Shown piece by piece: positions 24,563 to 34,500 of a DNA stretch of 64,000 bases. The notes under the pieces were generated by a model. That model saw only the letters and a list, made by a program, of their open reading frames with translations, had not been told where the DNA came from and made no database searches. This stretch comes from an uncultured Clostridium sp. (GTDB lineage: Bacteria > Bacillota > Clostridia > Peptostreptococcales > Peptostreptococcaceae). The stretch is taken from assembly GCA_945871955.1 (NCBI GenBank), contig CAMBXR010000003.1, forward strand, positions 62,001-126,000. Reading direction: 5' to 3'. A program made the translations under genes and the position numbers. Numbering within the stretch: position 1 is the first letter of the stretch; each line of letters opens with the position of its first letter.

Positions 24563-25018
24563 CTATATTTTCTTATTAATCTTATCTAAATACTTTGCAA
24601 AATTACTTACATCATTTGTCCTAAATGTATACCATGTATGAGTATCCTCTTTTTTACAATATAGACCACCAAAGGCATCTAATTCAAATATAATAGTTCC
24701 TGTTTTTGCCCCAATAGAACCTTCATAGTTTTTACTTGAAGTAATTTCTGCTATATAAGAAGGTGGCGCCATATCAAGTACTCCTTCAACTTTAGTTGCA
24801 TTATCAATTAAGTTGTTGAATAATTCAATTCCCTCATCATCCGTTATTTCTATTATTGCTTTCTTACTATCTTTATCCCAACTATCTTCATTCATTCTAA
24901 ATACTAATACACTGTCTTTTAATTTGATATTATCTGGTGATTTATATATATTTTCACATCCAAAATAAAATGGTATCGTTAAAAAAATGATGAAAAATAG
25001 AATAAGTTTCTTTTTCAT
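24563..25018 (-). CDS. Putative lipoprotein
   Basis: 151 residues. The signal reads MKKKLILFFIIFLTIPFYFGCEN; the Cys at 21 is a likely lipidation site although -3 is Tyr. The mature domain (VLVFRMNEDSWDKDSKKAIIEITDDEGIELFNNLID) is unknown to me. AAGGGG precedes the ATG. The LysE gene ends 48 nt upstream on the same strand, so co-expression is possible. Confidence 0.6.
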   Translation of the reverse strand: MKKKLILFFIIFLTIPFYFGCENIYKSPDNIKLKDSVLVFRMNEDSWDKDSKKAIIEITDDEGIELFNNLIDNATKVEGVLDMAPPSYIAEITSSKNYEGSIGAKTGTIIFELDAFGGLYCKKEDTHTWYTFRTNDVSNFAKYLDKINKKI

Positions 25019-25066
25019 ATAATAATTCCCCTTCTTTTATTAAATTCGTATAATATTAAAATTGTT

Positions 25067-25684
25067 TTAATTACTATCTTTTTTAACCAGCATTTTAATA
25101 CCAAAGAATATTATTAAGATACCAACGATAATATTTAATATATTTGAAATATTATATGGTATGAAACTTGATAATATAGTTCCTAACACTGCTACTACTG
25201 ATAAAAATATTAAAGTTGCGGAAACTAATCCAACTGAAAAAATTATTAATTCTTTCTTTTCTAATTTATCCTCTATTATTTTAGTAGTTAAAACACTTCC
25301 CCAAAAAACTATTGTTATAGGATTTGATAATGTTAATACTAACCCTTGTATAAAAATATTAGCAGATGTTGGCTTTAAATTCAGTCCTGGAATAATATTT
25401 ATTCCAAAGGCATTAAAAACAATATTCATTCCAAATATTATAAGAACAATTGATCCTATTATTTTAAAAGTTTTCTTTATATTTTCTTTCTCTAGTAATT
25501 TACTTACCCCTATACTAGCTAATGTTATATAAAATGCATCTACTAATGCAATGGCTAATACTAATGATAAAGCAACTAAAAATCCAATATTTTTAGCAGT
25601 ATTAAATACCATTAGACACATTGGACCAACTGCAATTTGTAATAATAATCCAAATTTTAATCCACTAAAATATTTTTTAATCAT
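25067..25684 (-). CDS. LysE family amino acid exporter
   Basis: 205 residues with six membrane segments. The N terminus FSGLKFGLLLQIAVGPMCLMVFNTAKN matches the LysE/RhtB start, where GP is conserved; the second half has LVLTLSNPITIVFWGSVLTTK with the NP motif near residue 117. It probably exports a basic or other amino acid. GAGGAGATA precedes the ATG. The following lipoprotein gene may share the transcript. Confidence 0.85.
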   Translation of the reverse strand: MIKKYFSGLKFGLLLQIAVGPMCLMVFNTAKNIGFLVALSLVLAIALVDAFYITLASIGVSKLLEKENIKKTFKIIGSIVLIIFGMNIVFNAFGINIIPGLNLKPTSANIFIQGLVLTLSNPITIVFWGSVLTTKIIEDKLEKKELIIFSVGLVSATLIFLSVVAVLGTILSSFIPYNISNILNIIVGILIIFFGIKMLVKKDSN

Positions 25685-25947
25685 ACACTCTATCTCCTCA
25701 TAACTTACTATTTTTCTTTATCTTATTACTATATAATATTTAAAGATTTATTTTTCCCATAACTTCACAAATACTTGAAAGTTTCTTTATTATATTTAGG
25801 CATGGTTTTGATCTCCACCTAAAATCCATATATGTATATATGTACCTACTTCTCATTATATAACCATTACGTATTTGCTCTTATTATATCATTTTCAGCA
25901 TTGATAAAAAAAAATAGATTTAATTTAAAATATTTTTTAAAAAAACC

Positions 25948-25976
25948 TTGCAGATTTTGTCGAATTTTGTTATTAT
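25948..25976 (+). promoter_or_regulatory. Promoter of the candidate small RNA, with a Spo0A-type box
   Basis: TTGCAG and TATTAT are separated by 17 bp, a good sigma-A pattern. Between them at 25958-25964 lies TGTCGAA, the Spo0A box core. A box in the spacer would favour repression by Spo0A-P. This is inference from consensus. Confidence 0.5.
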
Positions 25977-25983
25977 AAATGTA

Positions 25984-26098
25984 CAGTTATTTCCCCAATA
26001 ACTGATTACTCCCCAAATAAAATATATTCCCTAATAAACCCCTTTTTATAATATATTTTAGAATCCTTACTTGATCGGTTAAAGTAAGGATTTTTTTT
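25984..26098 (+). ncRNA. Candidate C-rich trans-acting small RNA
   Basis: About 115 nt between the predicted promoter and a strong terminator, with no reading frame. The body is A/U-rich but has four C-runs in unpaired context: CCCC at 25993, CCCC at 26011, CCC at 26029 and CCCC at 26039. Such UCCC motifs are the seed type of Firmicute sRNAs (RsaE-like) that mask GGGGA ribosome sites, which are abundant in this genome. It faces the gap gene convergently. Confidence 0.55.
26062..26098 (+). terminator. Terminator of the candidate small RNA
   Basis: AATCCTTACTT and AAGTAAGGATT form a perfect 11-bp stem with a 9-nt loop, followed by eight T residues on the plus strand. No plus-strand gene precedes it, which is why an RNA is proposed. 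Confidence 0.85.
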
Positions 26099-26103
26099 AT
26101 AAT

Positions 26104-26133
26104 AAAAAGACATCCAATGAAAGATGTCTTTTT
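26104..26133 (-). terminator. Terminator of gap
   Basis: AAAAAGACATC and GATGTCTTTTT, 11-bp stem just beyond the gap stop. Confidence 0.8.
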
Positions 26134-26152
26134 GTTATATATATATTTATTA

Positions 26153-27187
26153 TTAAACATTACCTTGTAAAGCTTTCATTTTCTCTGCTACAAAATCAAC
26201 TAAGTCAACAGTTCTACTAGAATATCCCCATTCATTATCATACCATGAAACAACTTTAAACATTCTGCTTCCCATAGACATAGTTGATAAGCCATCTACT
26301 ATAGATGAACGCTCATCTCCTCTATAATCTATAGAAACTAATGGTTCTTCACTATATCCTAAAATCCCCTTCATGTAAGTTTCTGATGCTTTTTTAAATG
26401 CTGCATTTACTTCTTCCACAGTTGTGTCTTTTTTCAATATGCAAACTAAATCAACTAAAGAAACTGTTGGTGTTGGAACTCTAACAGCAAAACCATTTAA
26501 TTTACCTTCTAATTGTGGTAAAACTTTAGCTACTGCCTTTGCAGCACCTGTTGTTGTAGGTATCATTGATTCTCCTGCTGCCCTTGCTCTTCTTAAATCT
26601 TTATGACTTTTATCTAATATTCTTTGGTCATTTGTATATGCATGAATAGTAGTCATCAAGCCTTCTTCGATTCCAAATTCTTTATCAAGAACCTTTGCAA
26701 AAGGTGCTAAACAGTTAGTAGTACAAGAAGCATTTGAAATTATATTATGTATATTTTCATCGTATTCCTCTTCATTTACACCCATAACTATAGTCTTGTC
26801 TTCATTTTTACCTGGAGCAGTTATAATTACTTTTTTAGCCCCATTTTCTAAATGTTTAAGACAATCTTCTCTTTTCACAAATTTACCAGTAGATTCAATT
26901 ACAATATCTACTCCATAATTTTTCCATGGTATTTCACCTGGATTATCGTATCTAAGTATTTTTATTTCATTATCATTTATAAATATTGTGTCTTCGTCTT
27001 TTATTTTTACTGTGCCATTAAATATACCATAACATGAATCGTATTTAAACAAATGGGCTAATGTAGTTGAATTTGCTCTAGCATTTATTGCTACTATTTC
27101 AAAATTATCCTTTGGCATTTCCTCTACTATTCTAAGCACATTTCTCCCTATTCTCCCAAAGCCGTTAATTCCTACTTTTATTTTCAA
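26153..27187 (-). CDS. gap: Glyceraldehyde-3-phosphate dehydrogenase
   Basis: Glycolytic NAD-dependent oxidation of glyceraldehyde-3-phosphate. Start taken at the TTG at 27187: GGGAGGAG lies just before it, and the upstream ATG overlaps that ribosome site. The 344-residue product starts KIKVGINGFGRIGRN and has the catalytic SNASCTTNCLAP near residue 146 and SWYDNEWGYSSR near the end. Monocistronic here; no tpi/pgk/eno neighbours are seen. Repeated AGTACACTATA elements lie in the promoter. Confidence 0.95.
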   Translation of the reverse strand: MKIKVGINGFGRIGRNVLRIVEEMPKDNFEIVAINARANSTTLAHLFKYDSCYGIFNGTVKIKDEDTIFINDNEIKILRYDNPGEIPWKNYGVDIVIESTGKFVKREDCLKHLENGAKKVIITAPGKNEDKTIVMGVNEEEYDENIHNIISNASCTTNCLAPFAKVLDKEFGIEEGLMTTIHAYTNDQRILDKSHKDLRRARAAGESMIPTTTGAAKAVAKVLPQLEGKLNGFAVRVPTPTVSLVDLVCILKKDTTVEEVNAAFKKASETYMKGILGYSEEPLVSIDYRGDERSSIVDGLSTMSMGSRMFKVVSWYDNEWGYSSRTVDLVDFVAEKMKALQGNV

Positions 27188-27220
27188 ATTTACTCCTCCC
27201 ATACATTATAAATATTATCT

Positions 27221-27234
27221 AGAGTACACTATAT
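27221..27234. promoter_or_regulatory. Repeat AGAGTACACTATAT, copy 1, before gap
   Basis: Direct copy of the 14-mer at 27338-27351, placed 34 bp upstream of the gap start. Possibly an operator for the glycolytic regulator; protein unknown. Confidence 0.4.
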
Positions 27235-27337
27235 GGTATTTCCTATTTTCTATAGTTTTAAATAAAAATATTTTTATGAATTAACTTTAGTATATAATAT
27301 ATTGTTTAATTTATTTAGTGTATTACATTATATTTAT

Positions 27338-27364
27338 AGAGTACACTATATTTTTATAGTATAC
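27338..27364. promoter_or_regulatory. Dyad with repeat copy 2, before gap
   Basis: GTACACTATA and TATAGTATAC (27341-27364) form a 10-bp inverted repeat with one mismatch and a TTTT spacer; the left arm is part of the second AGAGTACACTATAT copy. Two sites 117 bp apart could support looping. Confidence 0.45.
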
Positions 27365-27515
27365 GATTTGTTTTATAAATTCAACATATTTTAATTTATT
27401 TATATACAAGAGATATAATCAAAATTACTATCAAAAAATCATAGTTTTATTTTTTACTCATATAATCTTATAAGAATTTTTATATTTATTAAGATGTAAT
27501 TTTAGGAGTGATAAA

Positions 27516-28124
27516 ATGAAGATAAGTCAAAATCAATATATAAATAGATCTAAAAATATAGACAATAAAAATAACTCAAATAATATATGGGAATTTAAAT
27601 ATACAGGCGATGTATCTAATGGATATGTTCAAAGTCAAAACCTCTGTTTATTTAATGGGGTAAGTGAAGAAATGGATTGTGGCGGTAATAGCACTTTTGA
27701 GTACGCTTATTTTTTATTAACAAATCCAGTTAAATCTAATATAAATATATATGTTAAAAACTCCATAATTACAAATCTTTCTTCTAATCCTATTATTACA
27801 AAAGTTTATTACTGTGTTGAGGGTGTTGTAGGAAATATGGAGAGTTCTTCATATATTAGTATTACTAATTCAAATTCATCGGGCACTATGCCAAAAGGTA
27901 AAATCTTTTTTGGCAATGATATGGATAAAATATATGGAACTTATGGACAAAACCTAATAATTTCACCTTTTAGTATGTATAACTCCTTTGAAAATGGTAG
28001 TATAGTTATTTCTCCTGGCTTCAGTTATATGTTTGAAGTTTCACCTATCAATCAAGAAGTTATTTCAAATTTTGTTATGTCCTTTTCATGGTGGGAAGAA
28101 CCCTTTTCATCTTACATGGACTAA
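27516..28124 (+). CDS. Hypothetical protein, possibly DUF6143 family
   Basis: 202 residues, no signal peptide, rich in Asn and Ser. Stretches such as TGDVSNGYVQSQNLCLFNG, GNSTFEYAYFLLTNP and ISPGFSYMFEVSPINQ suggest a beta-sandwich and recall DUF6143, a family of spore formers, but I am unsure of the match. AGGAGTG precedes the ATG. Divergent from gap and convergent with hisD. Confidence 0.6.
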   Translation: MKISQNQYINRSKNIDNKNNSNNIWEFKYTGDVSNGYVQSQNLCLFNGVSEEMDCGGNSTFEYAYFLLTNPVKSNINIYVKNSIITNLSSNPIITKVYYCVEGVVGNMESSSYISITNSNSSGTMPKGKIFFGNDMDKIYGTYGQNLIISPFSMYNSFENGSIVISPGFSYMFEVSPINQEVISNFVMSFSWWEEPFSSYMD

Positions 28125-28155
28125 AAAGATTAAAAATATTATAATTAGTCTAATT

Positions 28156-28204
28156 AAAAAAATCCTTTCTCTACAATAATTAAATTGTAAGAAAGGATTT
28201 TTTA
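28156..28204. terminator. Bidirectional terminator between DUF6143-like gene and hisD
   Basis: AAAAAATCCTTTCT and AGAAAGGATTTTTT pair around an inner ACAAT/ATTGT stem; A- and T-tracts on both sides. Confidence 0.85.
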
Positions 28205-28217
28205 TTAAATTATATAG

Positions 28218-29483
28218 CTATTTTTTTATTCTAATCTTTGCTGCATTTGCATGGGCATATAATCCCTCTTCAACAGCTAAATCATGGGCAATTGGTGCCA
28301 GATAGTCAACAGCTCTTTGGCTTAGTCTTTGTGTAGTACACGTTTTTATAAAAGTACCTACCCACACTCCTCCTGTATATCTTGAAGCCCTCATAGTAGG
28401 CAAAGTGTGATTTGTTCCAGATACATAGTCGCCAAATACTTCAGCTGACAACCCTCCAACAAATAAAGACCCATAATTAGTTAATTTATCAATAATTTTT
28501 TCATCATTTTTTACGCTTATTTCCAAATGTTCTGGTGCATATTTATTACTAAGTTTTATGGCTTCTTCTAAGGTATCTACTAAAATAATCTCCCCATTAT
28601 TTTGCCATGATGTAGCAGCAATTTTTTTAGTTGGAAGATCTACTAAAATTTCTTCCACCTTTTTAGCTACTTCTTCTCCCAATTTTCTATCAGTAGTTAT
28701 TAAAATTCCCCTAGCATTATAATCATGTTCACATTGAGCTAAAATATCTGCTGCAATATAAGAAGAATTTGCACTTTCATCTGCTATTATTAAAACTTCA
28801 CTAGGTCCTGCTACAAAATCTATTCCTACTTTACCATAACATTGTCTTTTAGCTTCCGTTACATATTTATTTCCTGGTCCCACTATAATATCTACTGGTT
28901 TTATAGTATCTGTTCCATAAGCAAAGGCACCTATAGCTTGAGCTCCACCTAAAGCATATATTTCATCAGCTCCTGCTAGGTCCATAGCTACAAGGGTTTT
29001 CGGATTTATTGTTCCTGTATTTTTCATAGCAGGTGACGTAGCACATACTCTTTTCACTCCTGCTACTTTTGCTGGTATTATAAGCATTAAAGCTGTAGAA
29101 AATAGTGCATATTCACCTCCTGGTACATAAGCTAAGGCTGAGTTAATAGGAATATGTTTTTGACCTAAAGTTACACCTGGATATATGTCTCTTTCAAAAT
29201 CATTATCAAAGCTATGTTTTTGAACTTTTGCAAATTCTTCTATATTTTTTGCTGCTACTTTTAAATCTTCAATAAATTTTATATCAACTTCTTTATATGC
29301 TTTTACTATTTCATCTCTAGTGACTCTAAAACTTTCTCTTGGACTTTTATCAAATAATAAGTTATATTTTCTAACACCTATATCCTTATTTATTTTCACT
29401 TCATCTAAAATTGTACTTACTTGCTCTTTAACTGATTTTTCAATTTCAATAGTTTGAAATAAGGATTTTTTTAAAATCTCCAT
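28218..29483 (-). CDS. hisD: Histidinol dehydrogenase family protein
   Basis: 421 residues, the normal length. HisD catalyses the last two steps of histidine synthesis. The zinc ligand segments match: AQCEHD, GDYVSGTNHTLP and EGLYAHANA; the catalytic Glu-His pair is in YAPEHLEI, and the signature VAGPSEVLIIAD is present. It sits 117 nt downstream of leuB and some 30 kb from the other his genes in the window. HisD-like dehydrogenases also act on dihydroxypropanesulfonate, so another substrate is possible, but all residues I can check fit HisD. Confidence 0.8.
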   Translation of the reverse strand: MEILKKSLFQTIEIEKSVKEQVSTILDEVKINKDIGVRKYNLLFDKSPRESFRVTRDEIVKAYKEVDIKFIEDLKVAAKNIEEFAKVQKHSFDNDFERDIYPGVTLGQKHIPINSALAYVPGGEYALFSTALMLIIPAKVAGVKRVCATSPAMKNTGTINPKTLVAMDLAGADEIYALGGAQAIGAFAYGTDTIKPVDIIVGPGNKYVTEAKRQCYGKVGIDFVAGPSEVLIIADESANSSYIAADILAQCEHDYNARGILITTDRKLGEEVAKKVEEILVDLPTKKIAATSWQNNGEIILVDTLEEAIKLSNKYAPEHLEISVKNDEKIIDKLTNYGSLFVGGLSAEVFGDYVSGTNHTLPTMRASRYTGGVWVGTFIKTCTTQRLSQRAVDYLAPIAHDLAVEEGLYAHANAAKIRIKK

Positions 29484-29599
29484 ATCTATCCCCCTATATA
29501 CCCTTCTATAACTATTCTACAAAGTTAAATATTACCTTAATCCTATATATTTCTCTATAGGATGTCAATCATATTATAAAAATTTTAAAGGTACTTAGT

Positions 29600-30670
29600 T
29601 TATATTTCATTAACTATTAAATCTCCCATTTCTTTTGTTCCAACAATCGTTCCCTTTTTATTATAAATATCTGCTGTTCTATATCCTTTATTAAGTACTT
29701 TTGTAACTGCATCTTCAATATTCTTAGCTTCTCTTTCTAAATTAAAAGAATATCTAAGCATCATAGCTACAGATAAAATTGTAGCTATTGGATTCACAAT
29801 ATTTTTTCCTGCAATATCGGGAGCACTTCCATGGATTGGCTCATACAGTCCGAATTTATCTTCTCTTAAAGATGCTGATGGTAACATTCCTATAGATCCA
29901 GTAATTATTGAAGCTTCATCTGATATTATATCTCCAAAAATATTATTAGTTACTATTACATCAAATTGACTAGGATTCTTTATTAACTGCATAGCTGCAT
30001 TATCCACATACATAAAGTTTAACTCAACGTCTTTATAATCTTTACTAAGTTCTATTATAACTTTTCTCCAAAGTTTAGAACTATCAAGAACATTGGCTTT
30101 ATCAACACAAGTTAATTTCTTATTTCTAATTCTAGCAGTTTCAAAGGCTTTTTTACCTATTCTTCTTATTTCATTTTCATCATATTTTTCTACATCGTAG
30201 GCAACTTCTACATTATTTATTACTTCAGTTTTTCTTTCACCAAAATAAATTCCTCCAGTAAGCTCCCTTACTACTACAAAATCTACACCTTTTTCAACTA
30301 TATCACTTCTTAGAGGCGAAGATTCCTTTATACTTTCATGCATAGTCGCTGGTCTTAAATTTACAAATAAATTAAGACCTGACCTTAGTCCAAGAAGTCC
30401 CTTTTCTGGTCTTATTGAAGGATCTATATTATCCCATTTAGGTCCTCCTACAGCTCCAAGTAATACTGCATCACTTTTTTTACATTCCTCTAAAGTTCTC
30501 TCTGGAAGAGGAGTGTTTTCCTTATCTATTGCACATCCTCCAGCAAGTACTTCTGTTAATTCAAACTTATGATTATATTTTTCTTCTATTTTATTTAAAA
30601 CTTTTATACCTTCATTTATAATTTCTGGTCCTACACCATCACCTTTTATAACTGCTATTTTAAAGTTCAT
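29600..30670 (-). CDS. leuB: 3-isopropylmalate dehydrogenase
   Basis: Oxidative decarboxylation of 3-isopropylmalate in leucine synthesis. 356 residues. The start [15 protein letters not shown] is typical, with [23 protein letters not shown], the arginine-rich [17 protein letters not shown] and the metal/NAD region [19 protein letters not shown], then [25 protein letters not shown] precedes the ATG. Last core gene of the leuA-leuC-leuD-leuB operon, 33 nt after leuD. Confidence 0.95.
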   Translation of the reverse strand: MNFKIAVIKGDGVGPEIINEGIKVLNKIEEKYNHKFELTEVLAGGCAIDKENTPLPERTLEECKKSDAVLLGAVGGPKWDNIDPSIRPEKGLLGLRSGLNLFVNLRPATMHESIKESSPLRSDIVEKGVDFVVVRELTGGIYFGERKTEVINNVEVAYDVEKYDENEIRRIGKKAFETARIRNKKLTCVDKANVLDSSKLWRKVIIELSKDYKDVELNFMYVDNAAMQLIKNPSQFDVIVTNNIFGDIISDEASIITGSIGMLPSASLREDKFGLYEPIHGSAPDIAGKNIVNPIATILSVAMMLRYSFNLEREAKNIEDAVTKVLNKGYRTADIYNKKGTIVGTKEMGDLIVNEI

Positions 30671-30703
30671 TTTATCTCCCCCAAGCTTTTATCTATTTCT
30701 TAT

Positions 30704-31195
30704 TTACGAATTTTTCTTTTCTATGGATTTAATTAATCCTCCATTAGATATGATATTTTGCATAAACTCTGGAAAAGGTTCTGCCCTATATTCTTCATTT
30801 TTAGTTATATTTTTTATAATTCCCGTATTAAAATCTATTTCTATTTTATCTCCCGCTTCTATATTAGTAGCTGCTTGTTCACATTCTAAAATAGGAAGGC
30901 CTATATTTATAGCATTTCTATAAAAAATCCTTGCAAACGTAGATGCTATAACACAAGATATTCCACTCTCTTTTATGACAATTGGTGCATGCTCTCTTGA
31001 AGAACCGCACCCAAAGTTTTTATTCGCAACTATTATATCTCCTTTTTTTACGTTCTTTATAAAATTTTTATCTATATCTTCCATACAATGAGATGATAAT
31101 TCCTTCATATCAGATATGTTTAAATATCTTGCTGGTATAATTACATCTGTATCAATATTATCTCCATATTTAAAAACTTTCCCACTTGCTAACAT
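30704..31195 (-). CDS. leuD: 3-isopropylmalate dehydratase small subunit
   Basis: 163 residues, short LeuD type. The swivelling-domain motifs are [18 protein letters not shown] at the start and [16 protein letters not shown] near residue 60, followed by [18 protein letters not shown]. It pairs with LeuC to isomerise isopropylmalate. Its ATG overlaps the last 7 nt of leuC, suggesting translational coupling; AGAGGAGGAG lies inside leuC. Confidence 0.95.
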   Translation of the reverse strand: MLASGKVFKYGDNIDTDVIIPARYLNISDMKELSSHCMEDIDKNFIKNVKKGDIIVANKNFGCGSSREHAPIVIKESGISCVIASTFARIFYRNAINIGLPILECEQAATNIEAGDKIEIDFNTGIIKNITKNEEYRAEPFPEFMQNIISNGGLIKSIEKKNS

Positions 31196-32496
31196 ACTGA
31201 CTCCTCCTCTACTTCTTCTTTACAAATCTCACTAGGTGATGATATTTTTCCAGTTATGGCACTTGCTGCTGCCACAGCTGGACTTGATAAATATACTTCA
31301 GATTCAGTGTGGCCCATTCTTCCCACAAAGTTTCTATTTGTAGTAGATACAGCTCTCTCACCAGAAGCTAATATTCCCATATGACCTCCAAGACATGGTC
31401 CACATGTTGGCGTTGATATAATTGCTCCTGCTTTTATAAAATCTTCAATATATCCATTTTTTATAGCTTCTAAGTATATGCTTTGTGTACCCGGAATGAC
31501 TATACATCTCACGTTTTTTGCTACTTTTTTATTTTTCATAACTTCTGCTGCTATTTTTAAATCACTTATCCTTCCATTAGTACAAGATCCTATTACTACT
31601 TGATCTATTTTTATCTCCTCAGTAATTTCATCTGTAGTTTTTGTGTTTTCAGGAAGATGAGGAAAAGCTACTGTAGGGGACAAAGCACTTAAATCTATTT
31701 CTATAACTTCATCGTATATAGCATCCTCATCAGCTGTATAAATTTTAGGATTTTTATTTATTGTTTCACATTTATGTTCCTTTATATATTCTAAAGTAAG
31801 TTCATCTACTGGAAAAATTCCGTTTTTTGCTCCAGCTTCTATGGCCATATTACAAATTGTAAATCTATCATCCATATTTAAGTATTTAACTCCATCTCCC
31901 ACAAACTCCATAGATTTATAACGTGCTCCATCTACACCTATTTTGCCTATTATATGAAGTATAATATCCTTTCCACTTATCCATTTTGCTGGCTTATTTT
32001 TTAATATGAATTTTATTGCTCCAGGAACTTTGAACCAAGCTTTTCCCGTTGCCATACCAGCAGCCATATCTGTAGAACCTATTCCTGTAGAAAATGCTCC
32101 AAGTGCTCCATAAGTACAAGTATGAGAGTCAGCTCCTATTATTACATCCCCTGCTGTTACCAGTCCCTTTTCTGGAATAAGACAATGTTCTATTCCCATA
32201 TTTCCTACATCAAAATAATTTTTTATATTTTTGCTATTTGCAAAATTTCTCGCCATTTTACATTGCTCAGCACTTTTTATGTCTTTATTTGGGGTAAAAT
32301 GATCAAGCACTATAGCTACTTTGCTATCATCAAAAACTTTATCTATATTTAATTTTTCAAACTCTCCTATGGCAACAGGAGTTGTTATATCATTTCCTAA
32401 AACTAAATCTAAATTAGCTTCTATTAATTGTCCTTCTTTTACTTCATCTAAGTTAGCGTGAGCTGCTAATATTTTTTGTGTCATTGTCATTTTCAT
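31189..32496 (-). CDS. leuC: 3-isopropylmalate dehydratase large subunit
   Basis: 435 residues, an aconitase-family [4Fe-4S] enzyme. Cluster ligands appear in GSCTNGR near residue 301 and in [13 protein letters not shown] near 360. [27 protein letters not shown] is the substrate/cluster region. The archaeal/Clostridia LeuC length fits. GGGGGAT precedes the first ATG of the series MKMTMTQK. Starts 13 nt after leuA. Confidence 0.95.
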   Translation of the reverse strand: MKMTMTQKILAAHANLDEVKEGQLIEANLDLVLGNDITTPVAIGEFEKLNIDKVFDDSKVAIVLDHFTPNKDIKSAEQCKMARNFANSKNIKNYFDVGNMGIEHCLIPEKGLVTAGDVIIGADSHTCTYGALGAFSTGIGSTDMAAGMATGKAWFKVPGAIKFILKNKPAKWISGKDIILHIIGKIGVDGARYKSMEFVGDGVKYLNMDDRFTICNMAIEAGAKNGIFPVDELTLEYIKEHKCETINKNPKIYTADEDAIYDEVIEIDLSALSPTVAFPHLPENTKTTDEITEEIKIDQVVIGSCTNGRISDLKIAAEVMKNKKVAKNVRCIVIPGTQSIYLEAIKNGYIEDFIKAGAIISTPTCGPCLGGHMGILASGERAVSTTNRNFVGRMGHTESEVYLSSPAVAAASAITGKISSPSEICKEEVEEESVC

Positions 32497-32509
32497 ATTC
32501 TAAATCCCC

Positions 32510-34219
32510 CTATATTATCATCTTAATATAACTTTTATTTATAGCATTCATTAGTGCATTTATAGCTGCTGTGTTAATATTTTCTGATATTCCAACACCG
32601 AAGTATGGTTCACCATCTTCTTCTATTTCCACATAAGCCACACCCTTTGCATGTGAGCCATCACTTAATGCATGTTCATGATAGTTTTTAAATTTATAGT
32701 TTTTAAGTTCTTTTTGTTTTAAAGCATTATTAAAAGCATCTATTGGACCATTACCTTCTCCTTTAATTACATAATCTTCTCCATGAAAACCTATAACAGC
32801 TTCTATTTCTAAAATATTATTCTCTACACAGTTTTTAATATCATATACATCTGAATTAACTGAATTAATTCTGTATTTTTTAAGTCTGTAAGGTGTTTCT
32901 ATGTCAATGTACCATTCTTTAAATAAATCGTAGATTTCCTGTGGAGATAATTCCTTACCTCTCTTATCTGATGCTTGCTTAACCACTCGACCAAAGTATT
33001 TATGCATATTTTTAGGAATATTAAATCCAAATTCATTTTCCATAATATATATGGCTCCACCCTTACCTGATTGAGAGTTAATCCTTATAATTTCTTTGTA
33101 TTCTCTTCCTAAATCGTGAGGATCTATTGGTAAATAAGGCACTTCCCACTGTAAATTTCCCCTTTCTTTTCTTGCCTTCATACCTTTTCTAATAGCATCT
33201 TGATGTGATCCTGAAAAAGCAGAGAATACTAAATCTCCAGCATAAGGATGTCTTACATGAACATCGAGTTTTGTGCATCTTTTATAAATATCTGTTATTT
33301 CAGATAAATTACTAAAATCAAGTTTAGAATCTACTCCACTTGAATACATATTCATAGCTACTGTAATTATATCTAGATTTCCAGTTCTTTCTCCATTTCC
33401 AAATAAAGTCCCTTCTATTCTATCAGCTCCTGCTAAAAGTCCAAGTTCACTGGCTGCTATGGAAGTCCCCCTATCATTATGAGGATGTAGACTTATTATT
33501 ACACTACCTCTATTTTTCACATTTTGGCTAAACCACTCAATTTGGTCTGCATATAAATTAGGTGTTGTCATCTCCACTGTGGAAGGTAAATTTATTATCA
33601 TTTTATTATCTGGTGTAGGTTTCCAAATATTCATCACTGCCTCACATATTTCCAATGCATAATCCATTTCAGTTCCTGTGAAACTTTCTGGTGAGTATTC
33701 AAATTGAAACTTAGTTTGTGGATATTTCTTTGCTTCTTTATTAAAAATCTCAGCTCCTTTTATGGCTATATCAATTATCTCTTCTTTACTTTTATGAAAA
33801 ACCACATCCCTTTGAAGTACTGATGTGGAATTATATAAATGAACTATGGCTTTTTTACATCCTTTTAAAGCTTCAAAAGTTTTTACTATTAGATGTTCTC
33901 TTGATTGAGTTAATACTTGCACAGTAACATCATCAGGTATTAAATTTTCATCTATTAACTTTCTTAAAAAATCATATTCAGTTTGTGAAGCTGATGGAAA
34001 TCCAACTTCTATTTCTTTAAATCCAACTTCTATCAACATATTAAACATTTCTATTTTTTCATCCACATTCATTGGAGTTGGCAAAGATTGATTACCATCT
34101 CTTAAGTCTACACTACACCATATTGGTGCCTTTGTAATTTCATTATCTGGCCATTTTCTATCTTTAAAATTTTTTGGTTGAAAATTTGCTTTTTTATATT
34201 TTGTACAATCAAAAGTCAT
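32510..34219 (-). CDS. leuA: 2-isopropylmalate synthase, long type
   Basis: Condenses acetyl-CoA with 2-ketoisovalerate, the committing step to leucine. 569 residues, the LeuA-2 type. The catalytic barrel has WCSVDLRDGNQSL near residue 34, and the metal site SLHPHNDRGTSIAASELG near 244; the C-terminal regulatory domain (about 440-560) carries leucine feedback control in this family. GGGGGAG precedes the ATG. First gene of the operon, behind a Leu T-box. Confidence 0.95.
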   Translation of the reverse strand: MTFDCTKYKKANFQPKNFKDRKWPDNEITKAPIWCSVDLRDGNQSLPTPMNVDEKIEMFNMLIEVGFKEIEVGFPSASQTEYDFLRKLIDENLIPDDVTVQVLTQSREHLIVKTFEALKGCKKAIVHLYNSTSVLQRDVVFHKSKEEIIDIAIKGAEIFNKEAKKYPQTKFQFEYSPESFTGTEMDYALEICEAVMNIWKPTPDNKMIINLPSTVEMTTPNLYADQIEWFSQNVKNRGSVIISLHPHNDRGTSIAASELGLLAGADRIEGTLFGNGERTGNLDIITVAMNMYSSGVDSKLDFSNLSEITDIYKRCTKLDVHVRHPYAGDLVFSAFSGSHQDAIRKGMKARKERGNLQWEVPYLPIDPHDLGREYKEIIRINSQSGKGGAIYIMENEFGFNIPKNMHKYFGRVVKQASDKRGKELSPQEIYDLFKEWYIDIETPYRLKKYRINSVNSDVYDIKNCVENNILEIEAVIGFHGEDYVIKGEGNGPIDAFNNALKQKELKNYKFKNYHEHALSDGSHAKGVAYVEIEEDGEPYFGVGISENINTAAINALMNAINKSYIKMII

Positions 34220-34245
34220 TACTTGCTCCCCCTTTTTTATAAATT

Positions 34246-34500
34246 AAAAAACCTCATCTCTAAATATATAGAGACGAGGTTTTTTCTCGCGGTACCACTC
34301 TAATTAACTTTTAAATAAGTTCTCTCAGTAATAATCCCAGGATTATTTATCTTATAACGTAGATTTACGGTTTATCCTAAATAAACAGCTCCTAGACAAG
34401 TTCAGAACAATTCACTACCAAATTCCAGCAACCTTTGGCTCTCTATAAGTTTCAAAATTCTTACTACTTCTATTCTTAGCTTTCTAACTATTTAACTTAT
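34246..34500 (-). ncRNA. T-box leader of the leu operon, Leu specifier
   Basis: The T-box TGGTACCGCG lies at about 34288-34297 (minus strand) and is followed by a terminator stem (ACCTCATCTC/GAGACGAGGT, 34246-34286). In Stem I the GAACTTGTCTAGGAGC region places CTT, a leucine codon, in the specifier position (34398-34400). Uncharged tRNA-Leu should therefore turn on leuACDB. Confidence 0.9.
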
